32,878 bases of DNA from CAZKUR01 sp964556005 (GTDB lineage Bacteria; Bacteroidota; Ignavibacteria; Ignavibacteriales; Ignavibacteriaceae). The translations under genes were made by a program, and so were the position numbers. The notes beneath the pieces were generated by a model. The model searched no databases. It was not told where the DNA came from and saw only the letters and a program-made list of their open reading frames with translations. Below, piece after piece: positions 8,779 through 15,116 of this stretch (position 1 is its first letter; each line of letters starts with the position of its first letter). The DNA is taken from positions 1 through 32,878 of the forward strand of contig CAZKUR010000042.1 in the NCBI GenBank assembly GCA_964556005.1. Reading direction: 5' to 3'.

Positions 8779-9012
8779 ATGAACCTTACATTAGTTATAA
8801 CAAATAATTGCAGTAGTTGTAAACGAGTTGAGGCCAATATGAAACTATTCGCTGCACAAAATGAGAATATAAATTTGATGGTTGTTAATTTAAATGATGT
8901 TAAATATAAAGGAATTATTATCGTGCCTGCGCTATTGATAGAAGATGAGCTTTTTACTTATGGCGATATTGACGAGAAAAAATTATTAAACAAATTAAAA
9001 CAATATTCATAA
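8779..9012 (+). CDS. Small thioredoxin/glutaredoxin-fold CXXC protein
   Basis: A 77-residue protein with a minimal thioredoxin fold: a first beta strand (LTLVIT), a redox motif C11-S-S-C14 followed by a helix, a second strand (NLMVVNLND), a cis-proline site (IVPALLIED, P50) and a C-terminal helix. The size and the N-terminal CXXC resemble small redox-active disulfide or glutaredoxin-like proteins rather than full-length thioredoxin (about 105 residues). It has no signal peptide, so it should act in the cytoplasm. It lies directly downstream of the Crp/Fnr gene and has its own candidate promoter and operator. A terminator follows at 9120-9146. Substrate unknown. Confidence 0.82.
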   Translation: MNLTLVITNNCSSCKRVEANMKLFAAQNENINLMVVNLNDVKYKGIIIVPALLIEDELFTYGDIDEKKLLNKLKQYS

Positions 9013-9119
9013 ATCATGACCAAAGATATCTGAAATTTTCTTTTATGATATAAAAACTATTGCCGGCTGCTGTTACATCCTATATTATATTTTCTTCTAT
9101 AAACTTTAACTCATCCTAT

Positions 9120-9150
9120 AATCCTTCTATTTCTAAGAGAAGGATTTTTT
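9120..9150 (+). terminator. Rho-independent terminator after the thioredoxin-like gene
   Basis: AATCCTTCT (9120-9128) pairs with AGAAGGATT (9138-9146), followed by TTTT on the plus strand. The loop overlaps the stop codon of the converging membrane-protein gene. Confidence 0.8.
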
Positions 9151-9819
9151 GTTATTAAATGTTTTCTTTAAAGTATTTAACAGACTTGTGCCTCCGGCAT
9201 TCAAGCGAAAGATTAACCATCCAAGTAAAGTTCCAAAAGCTAAGTGTGCAAGAATAACCGTAACCGGAAATCCTATACCGAAGTCGACTCCGAAATGACC
9301 CACACCCATAGCAACAACAGCAGGACTCATCATAAAACCGATGCCGATTAATAGACCATATACAATTCCAGACAATTTGTTACCTTTCCCGAAAAGGATG
9401 CTATATATAATTCCAAATGCAGCCCCATTCCAGAAATGATATGACCATCCGGCAATATTGGATAAAGTATCCGGGCCAAGAGCAAATTGATTTAGAAGCA
9501 GAACACCTAAAAGTTTCGGCAAATCGCCTGGCATCCCTCCGAAATGAAAGCCGATTTCGCGAACTATTTCCAATCCTGCAGTGCCTATTATTCCGGCTGT
9601 AAAACCGTTTCTAATTTGGCGGTTTAAATCTTTCAAACCGGTAAAATAATTTATGATAAATATTAGAATGATAACTGCAATCGAAGGTATCAAAAAGTTT
9701 ACCGCAAGATCACTTAGTTTTGCATAGCCTGCCTGCGCAACTACAAATAAATTTGGGCTTATCCCTGCAGCAATCAACACCAATAAACTAAATACAATTT
9801 TTTTAATTTCTTTTTTCAT
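9133..9819 (-). CDS. Multi-pass membrane protein of unknown function
   Basis: A 228-residue integral membrane protein with about six hydrophobic helices (near 8-30, 40-62, 73-90, 103-118, 130-170 as two, 180-205). Conserved-looking loop motifs are EIVREIGFHFGGMPGDLPKL, between the second and third helix groups, and WSYHFWNGAAFG. The histidines and glycine-rich helices suggest a small transporter or a redox or metal-related membrane protein, but I do not recognise the family. It lies 69 bp downstream of the DUF302 gene on the same strand, with a strong hairpin between them, so it may be transcribed by read-through. An AGAG purine stretch lies about 8 bases before the ATG. Confidence 0.75.
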   Translation of the reverse strand: MKKEIKKIVFSLLVLIAAGISPNLFVVAQAGYAKLSDLAVNFLIPSIAVIILIFIINYFTGLKDLNRQIRNGFTAGIIGTAGLEIVREIGFHFGGMPGDLPKLLGVLLLNQFALGPDTLSNIAGWSYHFWNGAAFGIIYSILFGKGNKLSGIVYGLLIGIGFMMSPAVVAMGVGHFGVDFGIGFPVTVILAHLAFGTLLGWLIFRLNAGGTSLLNTLKKTFNNKKSFS

Positions 9820-9853
9820 TTTTACACTCTGAAAACTTTATTAATAAAAGTAG

Positions 9854-9875
9854 ACGGCCGGAATCGACCGGCCGT
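9854..9875 (-). terminator. GC-rich hairpin between the DUF302 and membrane-protein genes
   Basis: ACGGCCGG (9854-9861) and CCGGCCGT (9868-9875) form an 8-bp GC-rich stem with a 6-base loop, 14 bp after the DUF302 stop codon. On the minus strand CTACTTTTATT follows, so the T tract is imperfect. It may act as a leaky terminator or RNA-stability element that lowers expression of the downstream gene. Confidence 0.65.
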
Positions 9876-9888
9876 ATTTAGAAATTTA

Positions 9889-10368
9889 TTACCTGGAAAT
9901 CATTCCGGTTAACTGCTCGAATTTTTGATCGAGCATTTTCGAAATCTTCTGTACTGCTTCTGCTTTGAAATCAGAAAGCTGATCGGTTGGTTTTACGTAA
10001 CTTACATATGTTTTACCGTCTGTATTTTCATATATATTAAGCCTGACCGGTACTGCAATACCCACACCGCGATCAGCACTAAATAACTTGTTGCCGATTT
10101 GCGGATTGCCGACAAATAACGAAATTGCATTTAATGATAACCCGGTCATCGATAATACCTTGCCCTGGTTAAGCTCGGATAATACCATCATTCCGTTTTT
10201 AGATATCAATTGCCGTAAATCTTTTACTGTTTGATCGAATGATTCTTTTGACTGTACCGTTACTAAACCGGCTTCTTTTGCATAAGTGCTGCCGGATTGA
10301 AATAATGAACCGGCAAAAAGAATTGCCGCTATAAAAAACGCAAGCAGACTTAAATTAGTTTTTCTCAT
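9889..10368 (-). CDS. Exported DUF302 domain protein
   Basis: A 159-residue protein with a signal peptide or N-terminal membrane anchor (LSLLAFFIAAILFAGSLFQS). A DUF302 domain spans about residues 38-130: FDQTVKDLRQLISKNGMMVL, SELNQGKVL, then GNPQIGNKLFSADRGVGIAV and PVRLNIYEN. DUF302 proteins are small, have no agreed function and are often found near redox, sulfur or metal genes. The ribosome binding site is strong (AAAGGAG about 7 bases before the ATG), unlike the regulator genes here. The membrane-protein gene follows on the same strand. A perfect palindrome of Crp/Fnr geometry lies 106-123 bp upstream of the start. Confidence 0.85.
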   Translation of the reverse strand: MRKTNLSLLAFFIAAILFAGSLFQSGSTYAKEAGLVTVQSKESFDQTVKDLRQLISKNGMMVLSELNQGKVLSMTGLSLNAISLFVGNPQIGNKLFSADRGVGIAVPVRLNIYENTDGKTYVSYVKPTDQLSDFKAEAVQKISKMLDQKFEQLTGMISR

Positions 10369-10473
10369 TGCTTTACTCCTTTATTGTTTGTTTTATATAT
10401 ACCGAGTTAAAATATATCAACCCGAAATTGTTAATTGATTGTGGTGTAACTTAATATTGGGAGATAGGATTTT

Positions 10474-10491
10474 CTGTCAAGTAATTGACAG
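10474..10491. promoter_or_regulatory. Candidate Crp/Fnr-type operator upstream of the DUF302 gene
   Basis: CTGTCAA-GTAA-TTGACAG is a perfect 7-bp inverted repeat with a 4-bp spacer; in Crp terms TGTCA-N6-TGACA. It is centred 114 bp before the DUF302 start. An AT-rich stretch (AATATTAAG) lies at a suitable distance on the minus strand to serve as -10. It shares TGTC-N8-GACA with the site at 8722-8739. Confidence 0.55.
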
Positions 10492-10603
10492 TTGGGTAGA
10501 TAAAATTAAACTGAAATGGGAAAATCGTATTTTAAAAAGGTTTTGTTTTTGAATGATTTTATTTTTACAAGAAATTTATTCCCCCGTTACTTCCTTTGTA
10601 TAA

Positions 10604-10617
10604 CTGCCGATAGGCAG
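10604..10617. repeat. Short CTGCCGATAGGCAG hairpin
   Basis: A perfect 5-bp stem with a GATA loop followed by GTTTTCTC on the plus strand. It resembles short dispersed palindromes seen in many bacterial genomes and could also be a weak terminator. No gene on the plus strand ends here. Confidence 0.3.
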
Positions 10618-10784
10618 GTTTTCTCTTCCTTTAACCCATTAGTCTGTTTTAGATAAAAAAAATGCTTTAGGTAAACTGGTAAACTAACAAGCCAATTTGT
10701 TTAAAATAAAATTTTACTTGGTAGTTAAATAAAAATAACTCAGTGAGCAAATATCGCTACTTTAGATTTTCCGGAAAAGCGAAT

Positions 10785-10970
10785 CTACTTTTTAAGTCCC
10801 TTTGGTGCAGTTGGTACTGGTTGCATTTGCAGACGAGGAGTTATTGGTTTACTTGATGAATTACCTTTTATAATTCTTGAACCATTATTATTTTCACCCT
10901 TATTAGATTCTGCTAAAATGGATTTTTTCAAATCATTTTTATTACTTTCCCCTATTTGTTGTACTTCTAT
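10785..10970 (-). pseudogene. C-terminal remnant of an unknown protein
   Basis: An open minus-strand frame without a start codon, opening after a TAG at 10971-10973. It reads EVQQIGESNKNDLKKSILAE, then SNKGENNNGSRIIKGN, and ends KPITPRLQMQPVPTAPKGLKK before its stop. The low-complexity, proline- and lysine-rich end looks like a protein tail. I recognise no family. It may be the remains of a gene whose front part was deleted. Confidence 0.3.
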
Positions 10971-11057
10971 CTAAATATGATCATTGGATTGATTTCAATT
11001 TTTTTTGATTATTTTTTTATCCAGCCAAATTAAGCCTCATTTGACCGGATTCAAATT

Positions 11058-11277
11058 TTATTTTTTAATTGTTGAACCTTCTTCATAAAAATGACGGCTA
11101 AAGCCGTCTTCAGTTCTGTTATAGAGATTTATTCCGTAGTTAATACCCACCCAAATATTACTTTTAGAATCTTTAAAAAGAACATTAATCCTCTCGCTGC
11201 TTATTAAAGCGGAATCACGATTAACATAAATATGGTGATAAAATTTATTCTTATTACTTCGTTTAGGTGTAATTTAA
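11058..11277 (-). pseudogene. Relic of a Reg_prop sensor-kinase propeller blade pair
   Basis: About 70 codons open between two stops: NKFYHHIYVNRDSALISSE, then LFKDSKSNIWVGINYGINLY, then NRTEDGFSRHFYEEGSTIKK. This lines up with the second to third blades of the kinase at 4114-7290 (KNQFYHHKHYDDNSFSLRDN, ALFQDSEKNIWVGTQKGLDF) and the matching region of the kinase at 21070-24174. It has no start, signal peptide or kinase part. It is best read as the remains of a third copy of the sensor gene. The palindrome GACGGCT-AA-AGCCGTC at 11093-11108 lies near its end and is coding in this frame. Confidence 0.7.
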
Positions 11278-11347
11278 AAAGGAGCTCCTTTGATTGTTTG
11301 GGATGAATTTACTAAAACCTTAAATTTAAAATGATAATTTTATTTAC

Positions 11348-12394
11348 ATGGTTATGAGTAAAATCTGGACTGAAGAAGAAATAAAATTTATTAAACAACA
11401 TTATAAGCGTAAAGGCGGAAAATATGTTGCCGAACACCTGAATAGATCTCATGGCGGAGTTTTATCCCAGGCAGCAAAATTGGGTTTGAAGTTCGGCGGA
11501 TTAAATGAATGGATGATTTGGGAAGATAACTACCTTAAACGGCATTACGATAATCGGAAATTATCTTCGATCGCAAAAACCTTAAAACGTAACAAGAACT
11601 CCATTATTGCAAGGGCGGGAAGATTAAACTTACGTAATCCCCCGGATCGCAGATGGACTGAAGAAGAAAAAAAACTCCTTCGTAAATTATATCCTGATTT
11701 AAAATACTCCAGGGATTACATATCGGCAATTCTTAACCGTCCCTGGGGAGGCATTATTAAGCAAGTGCGGAATCTCAAACTGCATAGGCCGAAGAAAGAT
11801 TTTCGATGGACAAAAGAAAAGCATGAGTATTTCGTTAAGCACCGCAAATCTATGACTTATAGGGAAATTGCCGAAGCACTAGACTTTAAACTAAAAACGG
11901 TTCAACATCATGCTTATGAAACAAAGTTCCAAAAAATGAAGCCTTCTAAATTGTGGACGGAAGAGGAAAATGAATTTATACGGCGTAATTATAAAAAAAT
12001 TCCAACCCGCGAGATTGCTGCTAAATTTGGTAGATCATCCGATGCAATAAATAACCAGGCCGCTAAGCTTGGACTTAGTGATAGGGAGGGCATGTTATGG
12101 AGCACCCAGCAAATGGGATTTCTTCGCCGCAACTATGGGAAATTAACGGCTAAGGAAATCGGGACGAGATTAGGAAAATCGCAAAGCGCAGTTATAGGAA
12201 AAGCAGCCAAGCTTGGTCTGAGAACAGGGAAAAGAATTTTATTCACAAAAAAGGAAATAGAATTTATTAGAAAAAATTACGGGAAAATAACTGCCCGTGA
12301 GATTGCCGCTAAACTTGGAAGACCTCGGCAGTCGATTGTTGGCCTGGCTTCAAAGTATGGAATTAGATCGGGTAAAAGAAAACCACGTAATTAA
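11348..12394 (+). CDS. Seven-repeat Myb/SANT-like helix-turn-helix protein
   Basis: A 348-residue basic protein consisting entirely of seven tandem helix-turn-helix units of about 48 residues. The first aromatic of each unit falls at W7, W55, W103, W154, W203, W251 and F299. The pattern is W-T-x-E-E-x-x-F-I-x-x-x-Y, then EIA..LGRS..AI..AAKLGL, as in Myb/SANT-like and GcrA-like DNA-binding domains. Repeats 5-7 are the most alike (KLWTEEENEFIRRNYKKIPT; KLTAKEIGTRLGKSQSAVIG); repeats 3 and 4 deviate most. There is no catalytic, signal or membrane segment. It probably binds DNA along several turns, but target and role are unknown. Start is ATG at 11348 or 11354; neither has a clear ribosome binding site. 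The stop overlaps the shared terminator at 12394-12423. It is the only long plus-strand gene between 9012 and the right end of the window. Confidence 0.82.
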   Translation: MVMSKIWTEEEIKFIKQHYKRKGGKYVAEHLNRSHGGVLSQAAKLGLKFGGLNEWMIWEDNYLKRHYDNRKLSSIAKTLKRNKNSIIARAGRLNLRNPPDRRWTEEEKKLLRKLYPDLKYSRDYISAILNRPWGGIIKQVRNLKLHRPKKDFRWTKEKHEYFVKHRKSMTYREIAEALDFKLKTVQHHAYETKFQKMKPSKLWTEEENEFIRRNYKKIPTREIAAKFGRSSDAINNQAAKLGLSDREGMLWSTQQMGFLRRNYGKLTAKEIGTRLGKSQSAVIGKAAKLGLRTGKRILFTKKEIEFIRKNYGKITAREIAAKLGRPRQSIVGLASKYGIRSGKRKPRN

Positions 12395-12423
12395 AAAGGG
12401 AAAGCAGCTACGCTTTCCCTTTT
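12394..12423. terminator. Bidirectional terminator hairpin between converging genes
   Basis: AAAAGGGAAAGC (12394-12405) pairs with GCTTTCCCTTTT (12412-12423); flanking AATT/AATT extend it with one bulge. T-rich ends on both strands let it serve both the seven-repeat gene and the T9SS gene that stops at 12449. Same family as the hairpins at 649, 14955 and 17441. Confidence 0.82.
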
Positions 12424-12448
12424 AATTGAGTGCATTTATTTACGTAAA

Positions 12449-14737
12449 TTACTTAAGCAAAATCATCTTTTTTACCAGCATCTTGCTATCCGAATCTAAC
12501 CTATAATAATATATTCCGCTCGCCAATTCTGAAGCATCAAATGTTAGGTGATATTCTCCTGCTTTCAAATTTCCATTTACTAAACTTGCAATCTGCTGCC
12601 CGAGAGTATTATATACTTTCAAGCTTACATTTCCATCCTTTGTTATTGAATAATCTATTGTAGTTGTCGGATTGAACGGGTTAGGATAATTCTGGCTTAA
12701 AGTAAATTGAGACGGAACATTTACATTCATTTCAACAATTTTAGAGTATTTAAATGTACCATCGAAATCAATTTGTTTCAAACGGTAGCTGTATATACCC
12801 AAAGTGACATTATTATCTACATAAGAATAAGTTTCCGGCTGTGCAGTTGTTCCATTACCAGCAACAAATCCAATCTTCTCCCATTTCTGATTTCCGATCT
12901 TTGACTTCTGACTTCTGACATTTGATCTCTGAACTTCAAAACCCCGATTATTAGTTTCCGTTGCCGTCTGCCAGGATAAATTTACATTATTCCCTGATAC
13001 AGTTGCATTAAAGAAGGTCAGCTCAACCGGGATTATTGCAAAAAGATTTTTATAAAAAGTGAAATTGCCGTTGTATTCGCCAACTATTAAATCTATTCTT
13101 CCATCACCATCAAGATCAGCAAAACCAGGATGTGCAAATTGATCTACTTTTATAGATGATGTTAATTGATTATTGGCTGTCCACACAGGATTAAACCGGT
13201 CACCGGTGTTTTCATAAAAATCAACACTGCCGCTGCTTCTGCCGATAAACAGGTCAAAGTCTCCATCGTTATCTATATCGGCAAAAGCGGGTCTGCAGTA
13301 CGAAGGGAAACTGACCCCTGAAAAAAGAGTAGTATTTTGAGTGAAATTGTTGTTCCCGTCATTTAAATAAAATTTGGTATTACCTGCATCTTCCGAACCG
13401 ACTAAAAGATCTGGATCATTATCGCCGTCAATATCAACAAAAGCAGGGATGCTTTGATAATTCACGCTTACATTTGCAAACATTGTAGAGTTTTCGGAAA
13501 ATGTGCCGTTATCATTTATGTACAATTTTAATGTCCCGCCTGAAGTGCCTGAAACAATATCAAAGTCCTGGTCGTTATCAATATCGATAAAAACGGGAGA
13601 ACATCTAAAGCCGGGATCAATTCCAGCAAAGATTACGGAAGCCGTATCAAAGGAAGGCCAGAAATTATTTCCGTTATTTTTAACATATAAAAGTCCGCTG
13701 TACGTTGAACCCGACAGAAGATCGAAATCTCCGTCATTATCAAAATCAGCAAAAGAAACTGTTGAAGATCCGCTCGCCTTTATCACTTTAAAATATGCCG
13801 GATTGTATTGAAACTGCGGACTAGCAACGGTGCCTGTATTTTCATAGAAATATAAATTCCCGTTAGCAGTTCCATAGATTAAATCTAAATCATTATCTCC
13901 GTCAAGATCGCAGAATGCGGGATCCTTCCAGTAATTTGTAGTTTCAACATTTGAAAAAACCGTATAATCTCTCGTCCACGCGGGAACAGATGGAGTGCCA
14001 GTATTGATGTAATAAAAAACTGCAGCGCCGTCTCTTCCTATCAGTAAGTCGTAGTCACCGTCATTATCCAAATCGGCCAGAGAAGGATAAGCATTTAAGC
14101 CCACATCGGGAATCCCGGTTACCAAATCATCATCCCTCTGGAAAACCGGGTTCTGTGCTGTGCCGGTATTTCTAAAACCCATGCTTATTCCGGGATCCGG
14201 CCCGCCTAAAAGAGATTCTCCGGTTCCGACAATCATATCGATATCGCCGTCATTATCAAGATCGGCAAATGCCTGTCTTGCATCGGTTCCTATTTGAGTA
14301 TTTGCATCGGAGAATAGAGAAGTATTAACATCCGCCCACACCGGGCTGGTCGGACTGCCAATATTTTCATAATACAATATTCCGTTATATCCGCCTATGG
14401 TTAGATCCAAATCCCCGTCGCCGTCAAGGTCGGCAAGAGCGGGATAATATGCATTTGTAAATTGATAGCCGCCTGCATAGATAGATGAAAACATAGAAGT
14501 ATCTTTTTGGAATACAGGCGCCGTATTTGTACCGGTATTTTCAAAATATTCTATTTCAAGTCCTGAGCTTCCAAGAATAAGATCGAAATCCCCGTCATTA
14601 TTAAGATCAGCAAAAACCGGCGCTGTAAAGGCCTGTACCGTCACGCCGCCGGGAGCAAAGACTGAATCAACCTTCTCCCAATTCTGGGCATATAATGTTG
14701 CTGAAAAAAATAAAATGAGTAAAAATAGATTTTTCAT
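12449..14737 (-). CDS. T9SS-exported FG-GAP/VCBS repeat protein
   Basis: A 762-residue secreted protein. The signal peptide is MKNLFLLILFFSATLYAQ. Residues 25-570 hold about ten FG-GAP/VCBS-like units with calcium-loop motifs such as FADLNNDGDFDLILGSSG, LADLDGDGDLDLTIGGY and FVDIDGDNDPDLLVGS, alternating with FYENTGT-type strands; these should fold as a beta-propeller. After PVELTFFNA comes the Ig/Fn-like cassette (NLSWQTATETNNRGFEVQRS) with a heptad microsatellite insert, then the sorting domain (LSQNYPNPFNPTTTIDYSI, ending MLVKKMILLK). The ribosome binding site is strong (GGGAGG about 5 bases before the ATG). It was probably exported across the outer membrane by T9SS and anchored or released. 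Substrate or adhesion target is unknown. Confidence 0.9.
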   Translation of the reverse strand: MKNLFLLILFFSATLYAQNWEKVDSVFAPGGVTVQAFTAPVFADLNNDGDFDLILGSSGLEIEYFENTGTNTAPVFQKDTSMFSSIYAGGYQFTNAYYPALADLDGDGDLDLTIGGYNGILYYENIGSPTSPVWADVNTSLFSDANTQIGTDARQAFADLDNDGDIDMIVGTGESLLGGPDPGISMGFRNTGTAQNPVFQRDDDLVTGIPDVGLNAYPSLADLDNDGDYDLLIGRDGAAVFYYINTGTPSVPAWTRDYTVFSNVETTNYWKDPAFCDLDGDNDLDLIYGTANGNLYFYENTGTVASPQFQYNPAYFKVIKASGSSTVSFADFDNDGDFDLLSGSTYSGLLYVKNNGNNFWPSFDTASVIFAGIDPGFRCSPVFIDIDNDQDFDIVSGTSGGTLKLYINDNGTFSENSTMFANVSVNYQSIPAFVDIDGDNDPDLLVGSEDAGNTKFYLNDGNNNFTQNTTLFSGVSFPSYCRPAFADIDNDGDFDLFIGRSSGSVDFYENTGDRFNPVWTANNQLTSSIKVDQFAHPGFADLDGDGRIDLIVGEYNGNFTFYKNLFAIIPVELTFFNATVSGNNVNLSWQTATETNNRGFEVQRSNVRSQKSKIGNQKWEKIGFVAGNGTTAQPETYSYVDNNVTLGIYSYRLKQIDFDGTFKYSKIVEMNVNVPSQFTLSQNYPNPFNPTTTIDYSITKDGNVSLKVYNTLGQQIASLVNGNLKAGEYHLTFDASELASGIYYYRLDSDSKMLVKKMILLK
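12887..12935 (-). repeat. Heptanucleotide microsatellite within a coding region
   Basis: Seven degenerate 7-bp units in a row: TCTGATT, TCCGATC, TTTGACT, TCTGACT, TCTGACA, TTTGATC, TCTGAAC. They encode the NVRSQKSKIGNQK stretch. Equivalent arrays with other copy numbers lie at the same site in three further T9SS genes (1171-1204, 15554-15588, 17971-17998). Confidence 0.75.
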
Positions 14738-15116
14738 AAGTTCCTCCCTTTGTATCCCCTATTTAAGAAATTAAATAGTAGAAATTTCTAAAAAAATATT
14801 ATTGAAAGATAAATATACTACTACTGTTTTACTGCTCTGATTTGACTTATATATTAACTTCCTTAAATCTTAATTATTGCTCTTTTAAATATAAAGATAT
14901 AATTTCTGTTTTTTGTAAAGTTTTTTTGAAAATAAAGGAAATGTACATTGTTAAAAAAGGGAAAGCATCTTTGCCTTCCCTTTTGTGGGTTCTTTCTATT
15001 TTATAGATTAAGAGTAAGAAATTAAATTTGAAATTATTAAATATACCTTCCACATATTTTTTACTTTTGCTTTTTAACTTTATTTACTTATTCATAATCC
15101 TACTCATACTCTAATA
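14738..15116. other. Intergenic region between two T9SS genes
   Basis: It holds the ribosome binding site and presumed promoter of the gene starting at 14737, a 12-bp AT palindrome TAGAAATTTCTA at 14779-14790 (42 bp before that start; of doubtful meaning), and the terminator of the upstream gene at 14955-14984. No gene seen. Confidence 0.6.
14955..14984 (-). terminator. Terminator of the NxxGxxAF-repeat T9SS gene
   Basis: AAAAGGGAA (14955-14963) pairs with TTCCCTTTT (14976-14984), with an inner GC pair around an ATCTTT loop. A T tract follows on the minus strand. It lies about 130 bp past the stop codon at 15117, further than its relatives lie from their genes. Confidence 0.75.

Larger units (their letters stand above)
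10369..11347. other. Gene-poor region with relics
   Basis: About 980 bp without an intact gene. It holds the DUF302 promoter region and its palindrome (10474-10491), a small CTGCC-GATA-GGCAG hairpin at 10604-10617, an open tail-like reading frame at 10785-10970 and a relic of a propeller sensor at 11058-11277. The remainder is AT-rich without visible structure. Confidence 0.6.

Noticed and set aside
11093..11108. GACGGCTAAAGCCGTC as a regulatory palindrome
   Set aside because: It lies within the readable part of the propeller relic and resembles a common dispersed palindrome; no promoter context.
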